Assembly (NCBI RefSeq): GCF_900116255.1
Contig: NZ_FPAI01000001.1
Location: 186,001-250,000 of the forward strand
Source of the DNA: Halolactibacillus miurensis
Lineage (GTDB): Bacteria; Bacillota; Bacilli; Bacillales; Amphibacillaceae
Direction: 5' to 3'
Length of the DNA: 64,000 nucleotides
Translations under genes and position numbers: made by a program
In this document: positions 43,785 through 52,736 of the stretch, piece by piece
Position numbering within the stretch: the stretch's first letter is position 1
Layout of the letters: each line of letters starts with the position of its first letter
Notes under the pieces: model-generated
Database searches by the model: none
Told to the model about the DNA's origin: nothing
What the model saw: the letters and a program-made list of their open reading frames with translations, nothing else

Positions 43785-45941
43785 ATGACTAAAGGACGTG
43801 TGACCTTACCGGCACAAGAAGGTATGGATGAAGAGATTAAAAAAATTGTGAAGCGCTGGGGCGCTGATGCCGTGAGGGATTCAGATGGAACGAAGATTCC
43901 TGACGTAATAAAAAAAGAAGCAGATAAGGTTTACTCAAAATATTTCTTTACGCGAGGAGACCAAGATTTTGCGAAAGAAAATCTAGATGAACTTCAGCAT
44001 ATGTTCATAATGTCAGAACCCGTTACCGCAACAGAAGAAGAGATAACGATACCAATATTAGCAGGTTATTTTAAAGATCAATTAAAACCGGATACGGACA
44101 ATGATCCGAAAAAGTGGTGGCAAGTCATTGATCGGACAACGGGAGAAGTCGTCTCAACCGATCAGTGGGAGTACTTAGAAGAGACAGAAGAAGTAAAAGT
44201 CACAGACGCAAAATTATGGCACCGTTATACGGTTAACGTATTGGTCTACCAAATTTGGGATCCCGTTCATATGTACAATCACATTACCAATGACTGGACA
44301 ACCGAGCATCAAATGCCGTACGACCCTCGTTACCCAAAAACACGACACTATATTTTAGAGAGATTACGGACATGGTTAGATGAGCATCCTGATACAGATG
44401 TTGTGAGAATCACCACGTTCTTTTATAACTTTACTCTCGTATTTAACGATGTACGAGAAGAAAAATATGTCGATTGGTTTGGTTACGGAGCAACGGTTAG
44501 TCCTAAAGCGCTTGAAGCTTTTGAAAAAGAAAAAGGCTATAAACTAACCGCGGAAGACTTTGTTGACCAAGGTTATTATAACTCACCGTTTCGGATGCCT
44601 AAAAAAGCCTTCCTAGATTGGATTGATTTTCAGTCGAAGTTTGTTAGTGAATTAGCCAAAGAGTGTGTGGATATTATTCATAGCTATGGGAAAGAAGCGA
44701 TGATGTTTTTAGGTGACCACTGGGCTGGTACAGAACCATACGGAAAGTACTTTAAGAACATCGGCTTAGATGCGGTTGTGGGTTCCGTTGGTGACGGGAC
44801 GACGTTACGGATGATTGCCGATATCCCACATGTTGACTATCATGAAGGACGCTTTTTACCTTACTTCTTCCCAGATACCTTTAACGAACATAACAATCCA
44901 GTCATTGAAGCGAATCAGAACTGGCTTCAATCAAGACGTGCGATTTTGAGAAAACCGATTCAACGGATGGGTTATGGTGGTTATTTATCACTTGCTTTAG
45001 ATTTCCCAGACTTTGTTGATCGCGTGGAAGAAATTACGGATGAATTTAGAGATATGCATGATCATGTGAAAGAGGCCGATCCTTATGTTGCACCGTTTAA
45101 AGTAGCGATATTAAACAGTTGGGGTGGTCAACGGAAATGGATGAGTCACCATGTACACCACGCTATTTGGTATAAACAATGTTATTCTTATTACGGCATT
45201 TTAGAAGCGCTAAGCGGCCTACCGTTTGAAGTAGAATTTATTAGCTTTGAAGATATTAAAGCAGACGGTATTTCAGATGACATTGGCGTTATCATTAATG
45301 CCGGTGAAGCGCGTACGTCTTGGGTTGGTGACGATTACTGGAAAGACCCAGAAGTTGTCGAGAAAATCCGGGCTTTCGTCCAATGTGGCGGTGGTTTTAT
45401 CGGTGTGGGAGAACCGACGTCATATGAACATCAAGGCGCGTTCTTCCAGTTACCAGATGTGCTCGGTGTTCAAAAAGAAATCGGCTTTAGCTTGAGTAAA
45501 GATAAGTATAATGACCAACGAACACCTGATCACTTTATTTTACAAGATCAACACGAGGCGATTAATTACGGTGAAAGTACACGCTACGTGTATCAAACAT
45601 CAAAATCAGCTACCGTACTAGATATTGAGGCAGATGATATTAAGTTAGCGACCAATACATTTGGTGACGGACGAGCGGTATATTTAGCAGGCTTACCTTA
45701 TTCACCAGAAAATGCCCGGTTATTAAAACGTGCCTTATACTGGGCGGCTTCTAAAGAAGACGTCTTCCATGAGTGGCATACGACGAATATTTATACGGAA
45801 TGTGCCGCTTATCCAGAATCGGGTACCTTTGTCGTTATTAATAACGCTTATGAAGAACAAGTGACGCAAGTGACGAAGCCGAATGGTATGGTTATCGATG
45901 TTACGCTCGCACCAATGGGCTATCAATGGTTTGAAATATAA
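43785..45941 (+). CDS. GH112 1,3-beta-galactosyl-N-acetylhexosamine phosphorylase
   Basis: 718-residue cytoplasmic phosphorylase, strongly like the Bifidobacterium longum enzyme (751 aa). It splits galacto-N-biose (Gal-beta-1,3-GalNAc, mucin core 1) and/or lacto-N-biose with phosphate into galactose 1-phosphate and the N-acetylhexosamine. Matching blocks: RVTLPAQEG, WDPVHMYNHITNDW, RFTTFFY-like RITTFFYNFTLVF, GDHWAGTEPYGKYF with the acid catalyst at Asp311, DAVVGSVGDGTTLRMIADIP, EGRFLPYFFPDTF and RMGYGGYLSLA. RBS GGAGAGGAAG before ATG. Preference for GalNAc or GlcNAc cannot be read; the downstream Aga genes favour GalNAc. No galT/galE for Gal-1-P in this window. Confidence 0.95.
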   Translation: MTKGRVTLPAQEGMDEEIKKIVKRWGADAVRDSDGTKIPDVIKKEADKVYSKYFFTRGDQDFAKENLDELQHMFIMSEPVTATEEEITIPILAGYFKDQLKPDTDNDPKKWWQVIDRTTGEVVSTDQWEYLEETEEVKVTDAKLWHRYTVNVLVYQIWDPVHMYNHITNDWTTEHQMPYDPRYPKTRHYILERLRTWLDEHPDTDVVRITTFFYNFTLVFNDVREEKYVDWFGYGATVSPKALEAFEKEKGYKLTAEDFVDQGYYNSPFRMPKKAFLDWIDFQSKFVSELAKECVDIIHSYGKEAMMFLGDHWAGTEPYGKYFKNIGLDAVVGSVGDGTTLRMIADIPHVDYHEGRFLPYFFPDTFNEHNNPVIEANQNWLQSRRAILRKPIQRMGYGGYLSLALDFPDFVDRVEEITDEFRDMHDHVKEADPYVAPFKVAILNSWGGQRKWMSHHVHHAIWYKQCYSYYGILEALSGLPFEVEFISFEDIKADGISDDIGVIINAGEARTSWVGDDYWKDPEVVEKIRAFVQCGGGFIGVGEPTSYEHQGAFFQLPDVLGVQKEIGFSLSKDKYNDQRTPDHFILQDQHEAINYGESTRYVYQTSKSATVLDIEADDIKLATNTFGDGRAVYLAGLPYSPENARLLKRALYWAASKEDVFHEWHTTNIYTECAAYPESGTFVVINNAYEEQVTQVTKPNGMVIDVTLAPMGYQWFEI

Positions 45942-45952
45942 GAAATAAAACA

Positions 45953-45982
45953 GATGCGTGTATGTCTTTTCATACACGCATC
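45953..45982 (+). terminator. hairpin after GH112 gene
   Basis: Perfect 12-bp arms 45953-45964 (GATGCGTGTATG) and 45971-45982 with TCTTTT loop, no T run after it; may be a weak terminator or an mRNA 3' stabiliser before the PP2C-like gene. Confidence 0.6.
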
Positions 45983-46039
45983 ATTAGAATTTGAATGAAT
46001 ATAAACGTTTGAATCAAGACAGTGATGAGGAGGGGTAGT

Positions 46040-46888
46040 GTGAGAATCATTGATTATGTCAATGATCGTGGGAACCGTTGTAAAGAGGACCGGATTGGCT
46101 TTGGTGAAAACTATGCCTATGTGATGGACGGAGCAACAGGCCTCACAACGGGACTTATCGATCAGTATTTATCAGACACCGTCTGGTTTGTCGAACATGC
46201 CACCAAATACTTAAACGAAACATTAACACATGATGTTGCCATAGAAAGTACGCGCCTGTTTCAGAATCTTTCCAATGATCTACGCTCAAAATTACGTGCG
46301 TATATTCATAGTGAAGACTATCGCGAAGAACAATTGCCATCTGCGGCCATCATCTTATTAAGAAAAATAGGCGAGGAATTGGTCATTGAATCATTCGGTG
46401 ACTGTACCGCGGTTATTGAATATAAGGATGGTCGCTATGAAGTTGTACACGACGGTCGGGCAACAGAATTAGATCGTGGTATTATTCATCAGATGCAAGT
46501 ACTCGTAAGAGAAGAGGGCATCTCGATGACGGAAGCAAAGAAAGTCATCCATCCATTGTTATTAAATAACCGCCAATTAAAAAATAAACCAAATGGCTAT
46601 GCAGCCATGGATATAACAACAGATTATATCGATAAAGGCTTAAAACGTGTCCTTAACTATCAAGATGTTCAATCGGTCTGGTTATTTAGTGATGGGGTGG
46701 ATAGCTATTATACAGATGTAAATCTCGCGACGGATGCGGTAGATATGGTTCAACAAATGAAACAAACGAGTGTGCATCAAGTCATTGATCGGTTAAGAAT
46801 AAGAGAAGAAGCGGACGGAATTTGTGAGACTTATCCGCGAATGAAACCAAAAGATGATGCGTCACTCATATATTTAACGTGTGAATAA
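46040..46888 (+). CDS. PP2C-like serine/threonine phosphatase-domain protein
   Basis: 282-residue protein with PP2C (PPM) landmarks: NRCKEDR at the N-terminus, AYVMDGATGL (metal Asp), ESFGDCTAVIEY (motif GD), WLFSDGVDSYY (motif SDG) and a C-terminal KPKDDASLIYL (DDxS). The metal-binding aspartates are kept, so it could be an active Mn2+/Mg2+ phosphatase, but it lacks linked sensor or kinase domains and no serine kinase is nearby. GTG start at 46040 follows GAGGAGG by 6 nt. It lies between GH112 and agaS, so it may act on a sugar-pathway protein or on a small phosphorylated molecule. Role unknown. Confidence 0.72.
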   Translation: MRIIDYVNDRGNRCKEDRIGFGENYAYVMDGATGLTTGLIDQYLSDTVWFVEHATKYLNETLTHDVAIESTRLFQNLSNDLRSKLRAYIHSEDYREEQLPSAAIILLRKIGEELVIESFGDCTAVIEYKDGRYEVVHDGRATELDRGIIHQMQVLVREEGISMTEAKKVIHPLLLNNRQLKNKPNGYAAMDITTDYIDKGLKRVLNYQDVQSVWLFSDGVDSYYTDVNLATDAVDMVQQMKQTSVHQVIDRLRIREEADGICETYPRMKPKDDASLIYLTCE

Positions 46889-46898
46889 CGAAAAAGAG

Positions 46899-47026
46899 TT
46901 TACAAATAAACAAGGTCGCGATACAATAGACTCAACTGGTTATAACCACATAATAAATAGAGATGAAAAATGGGCGCAATTTAATTGCGCTCAAAAAATA
47001 TACTAACTGGTTATGACGACATAACC
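46899..47026 (+). promoter_or_regulatory. agaS operon promoter with two GntR operator sites
   Basis: TTTACA (46899-46904), 17 bp, TACAAT (46922-46927). Site 1 AACTGGTTATAACCACAT at 46934-46951 lies on the start of transcription; site 2 AACTGGTTATGACGACAT at 47005-47022 with the IR GGTTATG-ACGA-CATAACC (47009-47026) lies just before the agaS RBS. Between them GCGCAAT-TTA-ATTGCGC (46974-46990) can form a hairpin. The sites share the AACTGGTTAT core with those at 56552 and 56603. Confidence 0.75.
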
Positions 47027-47041
47027 ATAAGGAGGGCTTCC

Positions 47042-48214
47042 ATGTTTAATCTTGCAGAGCAAGACTTAGAAAAGTTAGGAGCTGTTCACACGGCTTCTGA
47101 GATTGATCAACAACCACATGTTTGGAGAAAGATGTTAACAACGTTAGCTGAACAAAAAGACACCCACCAAAGGTTTATTCAGCAGTTAAAAGAAAAGCAT
47201 GCACATGTTAGGGTCATCTTTACTGGTGCCGGAACATCTGCTTTTGCGGGTGATACGTTAACGCCTGAATTGAATCAATCAACAACTGAGAGTACCTTTA
47301 GGTTTGAATCGATTGCGACAACAGATATTGTGTCAAACCCTTATGCCTATCTAAAAGCACATGTCCCAACGGTGCTCGTATCATTTGCCCGATCGGGTAA
47401 CAGTCCTGAAAGTGTGGCGGCTGTTAATGTGACAGAAAGTATCATTGATGATTTTTATCAAGTCGTCATCACGTGTAACAGTGAAGGACAACTGGCGGTT
47501 AATACGAAGGGTGACGATAAAAGTTTACTCATCCTAACACCCCCCGAGGCTCATGATAAGAGTTTTGCGATGACAAGTAGTTTTACGACGATGATGGTAA
47601 CGGCCTATTCATTGTTCAGTGAGACCGAGACCGAAGCGGTGATTGAACAAAGTATTAAACAAGCAGAGCAATTACTTGATGTGGTGGGTGACTATGTCGA
47701 TGTCGTTTTAGAACAATCTTATGAGCGGATGGTCTTTTTAGGGTCAGGCTTATTAGGTCAACTGGCACATGAAGGGGCACTAAAAGTACTTGAACTGACC
47801 GCAGGTAAAGTAGCGGCGACGTATGAAACCTCATTAGGGTTTAGACACGGACCTAAATCGATACTAAATGACCAATCTTTAGTCGTTATGTTCATGTCGC
47901 AGGATAGTTATACAAGACAATACGATAGGGATTTATTGAATGAACTTGCCAATGACAATTCAGGTATAAAGATTGCCGTTGTTGATTATCAACACGATGA
48001 CTGGGTAAGTGAGCGAGCGGATTTCGTGATCCATTTAGATGTAGAAAAAGGACCGGAAGTAAATGACTTTAGTCTTGCTTTAGTTTATATTATCTTCCCG
48101 CAAGTCTTAGCGATGAAAAATTCGTTGAAATTAAGTATTACGCCAGATAATCCGAGCCCTAGTGGCCTTGTCAATCGCGTCGTTCAGGGTGTTACCATTT
48201 ATCCGATTAACTAA
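47042..48214 (+). CDS. agaS: SIS-domain galactosamine-6-phosphate deaminase/isomerase
   Basis: 390 residues with two SIS sugar-isomerase modules (ARVIFTGAGTSAFAGD-like at about 58-75 and FLGSGLLGQLAHEGALKVLELTAGKVAATYETSLGFRHGPKSIL at about 235-280). Matches AgaS, which converts galactosamine 6-phosphate to tagatose 6-phosphate and ammonia. SFARSGNSPESVAAV is the phosphosugar-binding SGxSPES loop. ATG 47042 is 6 nt after AAGGAGG. First gene of a new transcription unit with aldolase, anSME and sulfatase. Confidence 0.9.
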   Translation: MFNLAEQDLEKLGAVHTASEIDQQPHVWRKMLTTLAEQKDTHQRFIQQLKEKHAHVRVIFTGAGTSAFAGDTLTPELNQSTTESTFRFESIATTDIVSNPYAYLKAHVPTVLVSFARSGNSPESVAAVNVTESIIDDFYQVVITCNSEGQLAVNTKGDDKSLLILTPPEAHDKSFAMTSSFTTMMVTAYSLFSETETEAVIEQSIKQAEQLLDVVGDYVDVVLEQSYERMVFLGSGLLGQLAHEGALKVLELTAGKVAATYETSLGFRHGPKSILNDQSLVVMFMSQDSYTRQYDRDLLNELANDNSGIKIAVVDYQHDDWVSERADFVIHLDVEKGPEVNDFSLALVYIIFPQVLAMKNSLKLSITPDNPSPSGLVNRVVQGVTIYPIN

Positions 48215-48238
48215 TTATTAGAAATGGAGTGTGAGAAC

Positions 48239-49096
48239 ATGAGTCAAATTGTCAATACAAAACAGATGTTACTAGATGCACAAAAAGGGAAATATGCGGT
48301 ACCAGCTTTTAATATTCATAACATGGAAACAGTTCAAGCTGTTATTGAAACAGCTGTTGAAATGCGTTCGCCAGTTATTCTTGCAGCAACACCAGGTACA
48401 ATGGATTATGCGGGACGTGCTTATATTCAAGCGATTGTAGAAGTTGCAGCCAAGGAAAATGATATTCCAATCGCCTTACACTTAGATCATCATGAAACAG
48501 TCGATAGTATTCAAACGTCACTTGAACTCGGAACAAAATCAGTCATGATTGATGGCTCGCATCATTCATTTGAAGAAAATATTGCCCTAACAAAACAAGT
48601 AGTTGAATTAGCGCAAAAGCACGGAGCGACAGTTGAAGCAGAGCTCGGTAAACTTGTGGGCCAAGAAGATGATTTAGTCGTTACCGAACAAGAAGCGGCT
48701 TATACTGACCCAGATACGGTAGAAGAGTTTGTGGAACGTACCGGAGTGGATTCGCTTGCGGTTGCGATTGGTACGGGGCACGGTGTTTATGAAGTGGAAC
48801 CACAACTTGATTTTGACCGTTTAGAAAAAATCGCCCAATTAGTCGATGTTCCGATTGTGTTACACGGCGCTTCAGGTATCTCTAAAGCAGATGTTCAAAA
48901 ATGTATTGAACTTGGCTGCTGTAAAGTGAATATCTCAACGGAACTCAAGATTCCATTCTCAACAGCGTTACGTGACTTTTTAGTGGCTCACCCAGAAGCA
49001 ACCGATCCACGTAAATATATGACACCAGCAAAAGAAGAAATGAAAAAAACAGTGCGTGAGAAGATTAGTATTTGTAAGAGTGATGGGAAAGCTTAA
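48239..49096 (+). CDS. tagatose-1,6-bisphosphate aldolase, class II
   Basis: 285-residue zinc aldolase of the KbaY/GatY/AgaY group, splitting tagatose 1,6-bisphosphate to dihydroxyacetone phosphate and glyceraldehyde 3-phosphate. Zinc ligands sit in ALHLDHHE (about 80-87), GTGHGVY (about 180) and VLHGASG (about 208); SVMIDGSH is the family signature. Very like E. coli KbaY over its full length. ATG 48239 follows GGAG by 9 nt; the ATG at 48224 would place the start ahead of the RBS. A KbaZ/GatZ partner is not encoded here; many Gram-positive enzymes work alone. Confidence 0.92.
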   Translation: MSQIVNTKQMLLDAQKGKYAVPAFNIHNMETVQAVIETAVEMRSPVILAATPGTMDYAGRAYIQAIVEVAAKENDIPIALHLDHHETVDSIQTSLELGTKSVMIDGSHHSFEENIALTKQVVELAQKHGATVEAELGKLVGQEDDLVVTEQEAAYTDPDTVEEFVERTGVDSLAVAIGTGHGVYEVEPQLDFDRLEKIAQLVDVPIVLHGASGISKADVQKCIELGCCKVNISTELKIPFSTALRDFLVAHPEATDPRKYMTPAKEEMKKTVREKISICKSDGKA

Positions 49097-49144
49097 GTTT
49101 CTATAACAGCGACATTTCTCACTTAAGTAATGGAGGAGCAGACT

Positions 49145-50254
49145 ATGCAAGCTTTATCGATTTTAATTAAGCCAGTATCCTCTAGCTGTAGCTTAGATTG
49201 TGATTATTGTTTTTACAACGATCTAGCTGATCAACGCATGACAAAAAACTACGGAAAAATGAATGAAGCGACGATGACCGTCATAATTAAAAAAGCCATG
49301 GCGGCCCATCCTCGTGTGATTTCATTTGCCTTTCAAGGCGGCGAACCAATGCTCATTGGTTTGCCGTTTTACTATACCTTTATGTCCTTGGTTAAAAAAT
49401 ATAATACCAACAACATTCCAGTATTTTTTTCTATTCAAACGAATGGCTATCACATAAACGATGACTGGATTGATTTCTTCAAGACGTATCGTTTCCTTGT
49501 GGGCATCTCTGTTGACGGCATAAAAGCGATACATAATCAGTTGCGCCAAACGAAAGCAGGCAAGCCGACGTTTGATGTGATTATGAAAAATATCGAAAAA
49601 GTAAAAGATGCTGAGATTCCGTTTAATATTCTTTGCGTCTTAACATCAGTAACCGCCAGATATATTGATGAAGTTGCCCGTTTTTTTGATCAACAAGGCT
49701 TTAAACATATTCAGTACATCCCATGTCTTGATCGCTTAAATCGCCCAAGAGAAGAACAAAAATTATTAATGACACAAGAACAGTATAGTAAAGTATTGTC
49801 GGTATTATTTAACCGGTACTTAACCAGTTACTTGTCAGGAAGTTACGTCAGTAATCGTTTATTTGATAATTTTGTCGGTATTCTTCTCGGCCAACAACCT
49901 GAAGATTGTAGTTTAGCGGGGCAATGCACCACCTATTTTGTGATAGAAGCAAATGGCGATGTCTTTCCGTGTGATTTTTATGTGGATGATTGTTATTTAT
50001 TAGGCAGTATCTTTGAGGAAAGCTATGCGTCACTGTTTCATTCTGATACAGCAAAAGCATTTAGAAAAGAAACCGTATTAGCGGATGATTGCCTTGATTG
50101 CCCGTTTCTCACACTCTGCAAAGGTGGATGTAAGCGCTACAAAGTTGGTGGGAAATATGCCTACTGTGAAGCGTATCAAACCTTTTTTAATAAACATCTA
50201 CATGCATTAGAAATACTCGCCCAAAGGGTGAAGAGTGGACAAGTAAGTGGATGA
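49145..50254 (+). CDS. anaerobic sulfatase-maturating enzyme (radical SAM/SPASM)
   Basis: 369-residue radical-SAM enzyme that oxidises the sulfatase active-site Cys (or Ser) to formylglycine without oxygen. Radical-SAM motif CSLDCDYC (Cys15, Cys19, Cys22), FAFQGGEPMLIGLPFY (SAM-binding GGE), and a C-terminal SPASM-type cysteine cluster (CSLAGQC...FPCDFYVDDC...CLDCPFLTLCKGGCKRY...YC) for two auxiliary iron-sulfur clusters. ATG 49145 has GGAGG 8 nt before it. The sulfatase gene starts 13 bp downstream, a classic enzyme-client pair. Confidence 0.93.
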   Translation: MQALSILIKPVSSSCSLDCDYCFYNDLADQRMTKNYGKMNEATMTVIIKKAMAAHPRVISFAFQGGEPMLIGLPFYYTFMSLVKKYNTNNIPVFFSIQTNGYHINDDWIDFFKTYRFLVGISVDGIKAIHNQLRQTKAGKPTFDVIMKNIEKVKDAEIPFNILCVLTSVTARYIDEVARFFDQQGFKHIQYIPCLDRLNRPREEQKLLMTQEQYSKVLSVLFNRYLTSYLSGSYVSNRLFDNFVGILLGQQPEDCSLAGQCTTYFVIEANGDVFPCDFYVDDCYLLGSIFEESYASLFHSDTAKAFRKETVLADDCLDCPFLTLCKGGCKRYKVGGKYAYCEAYQTFFNKHLHALEILAQRVKSGQVSG

Positions 50255-50267
50255 AAGGAGAGTACGT

Positions 50268-51731
50268 ATGAAACCTAATATTGTTATGATAATGGTCGAC
50301 CAAATGCGCTTTGATTGTTTAAGTATTTTAGGTCATCCTGTCATTGATACCCCGTACCTGGATGAATTAGCTAGAAATGGAACGATTTTTAAAAATGCTT
50401 ATGCGGCAACACCCTCCTGTGTTCCAGCACGAGCCGCTTTATTAACCGGTATGTCACAGAAAAATACGGGACGTGTTGGCTATGAGGACAAACTTCCGTG
50501 GGATTATTCACACTTTTTACCGTCAGTCCTGAGTAGTGCGGGTTACTATACACAAGCGATTGGAAAAATGCACGTTTATCCGACGCGCAAACTTTGCGGC
50601 TTTCATCATATTGAACTGCATGATGGCTACATGCACTATAACCGGTTTAAACAAGCGACAAAGACAGGCGAATCTTTTAATGAAGTGGATGATTATTTAC
50701 AGTGGCTAAAAGATAAAGCAGGGCATGATGTCGACTTAACTGATTTAGGCTTAGATTGTAATTCCTCAACGGTCACAAGACCGTGGGCGCTTGACGAATC
50801 TTTGCATCCAACGAACTGGGTCGTGACCCGTTCGATTGATTTCTTAAGACGAAGAGATCCAACTTTGCCATTCTTTTTAAAGATGTCATTTGTACGACCA
50901 CATCCACCTCTTGATCCGCCACCACATTACTATGATATGTATTTAGATGAGGACTTACCCGCACCTCCAGTGGGTGAGTGGGCGGAACAATCAGATGATG
51001 AGAAATCAGGCTATAACCCGGTGACCGGTAAAGGTATTGTACCTGAAAAAAGATTTAAAAGAGCTCAAGCTGCTTATTATGGTTTGATTACCCATATCGA
51101 TCATCAAATCGGACGATTTTTAATGGCGTTAGAAGAATATCAATTAAAACAGAACACGATTATTCTTTTTGTGTCTGATCATGGCGAGTTAATGGGTGAC
51201 CATCATTTATATCGAAAATCTTTACCTTATGAGGGGTCTGCGAAAGTACCGTTGATTATATCTGATCCAGGAAAGTATTTAAAAGCACCGCTCATGCCTG
51301 TGTCGCAAAAGGTGACAGAACTAAGAGATGTAATGCCAACCGTGCTTGATCTATTGGATATCCCAATCCCAGCTCATGTTGATGGAAAAAGTTTATTGCC
51401 ACTCACCAGGAAAGAAGACGCACCTTGGCGTGATTATCTACATGGTGAGCATGAGTTTGGTGAAAAAAGTTATCATTATATTACAACAGGGAAAGAAAAG
51501 TATATATGGTTTTCACAATCAGGCGAAGAACAATACTTTGATTTAGTGAATGATCCAGAAGAGTGTATCAATCATGTCGACACACACGCGTATCAAGACA
51601 AAGTCACTAGATTAAGACAGAAACTAATTGAAGAGTTGACACCAAGAGAAGAAGGCTATACGGATGGAGAGAAACTCATAGCTGGAAAACAAGCTACACC
51701 GAGCTTACCACATTTAAAAGCAAAAAAATAA
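50268..51731 (+). CDS. formylglycine sulfatase, Cys type, no signal peptide
   Basis: 487-residue type I sulfatase. Metal Asp in IMVDQMRFDCL near the start; formylglycine motif CVPAR with Cys51 and Arg55 (SCVPARAALLTG); RPHPPLDPP, FVSDHGELMGDHHLY with further metal ligands. It begins directly at MKPNIVMIMV with AAAGGAG 7 nt upstream of ATG 50268, so it has no signal peptide and should work in the cytoplasm. Context suggests removal of sulfate from an imported sulfated GalNAc/GlcNAc saccharide. The sulfate position and family number cannot be read from sequence. The last gene before a bidirectional terminator. Confidence 0.9.
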   Translation: MKPNIVMIMVDQMRFDCLSILGHPVIDTPYLDELARNGTIFKNAYAATPSCVPARAALLTGMSQKNTGRVGYEDKLPWDYSHFLPSVLSSAGYYTQAIGKMHVYPTRKLCGFHHIELHDGYMHYNRFKQATKTGESFNEVDDYLQWLKDKAGHDVDLTDLGLDCNSSTVTRPWALDESLHPTNWVVTRSIDFLRRRDPTLPFFLKMSFVRPHPPLDPPPHYYDMYLDEDLPAPPVGEWAEQSDDEKSGYNPVTGKGIVPEKRFKRAQAAYYGLITHIDHQIGRFLMALEEYQLKQNTIILFVSDHGELMGDHHLYRKSLPYEGSAKVPLIISDPGKYLKAPLMPVSQKVTELRDVMPTVLDLLDIPIPAHVDGKSLLPLTRKEDAPWRDYLHGEHEFGEKSYHYITTGKEKYIWFSQSGEEQYFDLVNDPEECINHVDTHAYQDKVTRLRQKLIEELTPREEGYTDGEKLIAGKQATPSLPHLKAKK

Positions 51732-51735
51732 ATGG

Positions 51736-51775
51736 AAACACCTTCCTGTTATTAAAGACAGGAAGGTGTTTTTTA
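51736..51775. terminator. bidirectional terminator
   Basis: Perfect 14-bp arms 51736-51749 and 51758-51771, then TTTT; it lies between convergent sulfatase and lacC-like genes. Confidence 0.92.
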
Positions 51776-51787
51776 ACGTTGTTTAAG

Positions 51788-52726
51788 CTATAACACTTGA
51801 GTAATTGTAATCTGACGATAGATGTCATCAAAGTTATCTCGATTAATTGCGCCGGTCTGTTTCTCCATCGCATTTAGTACACCTGTTGTCATCGCTGTTT
51901 GAATACAGACAGCAGGTTCTAATTGTTGATTGACACTAAACGCTAGTCCGGCCACCGTCGCATCACCTGAACCGACAGGATTGACAGCTGTCACACTTGG
52001 CAGTGTTGCCTCATAAATGGAATCTTTCCATTTCACAAGGGCGCCTTGTTTTCCTTTGGATAAGACAATGACATCAATGCCATTAAAAAGGTTATCATGA
52101 AGCGCCTGTATTTGATCATCTGTAGTAGGTAAGGATTGATGTAATAGCGCTTCAAGTTCCTCTAAGTTAGGTTTAATGATCAATGGTTTCGTGTTGCTTT
52201 CTAAGACGCGTAATAGCGCTTTATTGGACGTATCTAAGATACATTTGGCACCGCTATCGTTAATATGTCTCACGACATCAACGTAAAAGTCATCGGGTAG
52301 TCCTTTCGGTAAACTTCCAGAGACAGTCACGGTTGTGATATCTTTTGACAGTATAGCATCTAGATGAGATAAAAAGGCTTCCCCTTCTGTTTTTGTTAGA
52401 GAAGGACCTGGTTCTAGAATCTCTGTTTGATGTCCATCATCATGCATAATGGCAATACAGTTTCTCGTCGGTTTGTCTATTGTGAGAAAGGCTTCCGTGA
52501 CGTCAAGTTTTTCAAGTTCAGTCTTAATGAACGTACCTAATTCCCCGCCCAAGACGCCGGTTGCAGTGACGGGTGCTTGAAGTGATGTTAATACACGTGT
52601 GACGTTTAAACCTTTTCCACCCGCTGTTTTAGACACCTCTAACACACGATTCACTTGATTGATCTGAAGGGTATCAAGTGAATACCCAATATCAACGGAA
52701 GGATTCATCGTTATAGTTAATATCAT
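51788..52726 (-). CDS. lacC: tagatose-6-phosphate kinase (LacC-like PfkB)
   Basis: 312-residue PfkB-family kinase forming tagatose 1,6-bisphosphate from tagatose 6-phosphate and ATP. N-terminus MILTITMNPSVDIGYSLDTL and KTAGGKGLNVTRVL match staphylococcal LacC closely; the C-terminal catalytic motif reads NPVGSGDATVAG, as LacC's NPVGSGDSTVAG, with the catalytic Asp. ATG 52726 lies 10 bp after the nagA stop with AGAGGA as RBS. 1-Phosphofructokinase is a close relative, but agaS and tagatose aldolase in the island favour tagatose. Confidence 0.9.
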   Translation of the reverse strand: MILTITMNPSVDIGYSLDTLQINQVNRVLEVSKTAGGKGLNVTRVLTSLQAPVTATGVLGGELGTFIKTELEKLDVTEAFLTIDKPTRNCIAIMHDDGHQTEILEPGPSLTKTEGEAFLSHLDAILSKDITTVTVSGSLPKGLPDDFYVDVVRHINDSGAKCILDTSNKALLRVLESNTKPLIIKPNLEELEALLHQSLPTTDDQIQALHDNLFNGIDVIVLSKGKQGALVKWKDSIYEATLPSVTAVNPVGSGDATVAGLAFSVNQQLEPAVCIQTAMTTGVLNAMEKQTGAINRDNFDDIYRQITITQVL

Positions 52727-52736
52727 GTCGCGTCCT

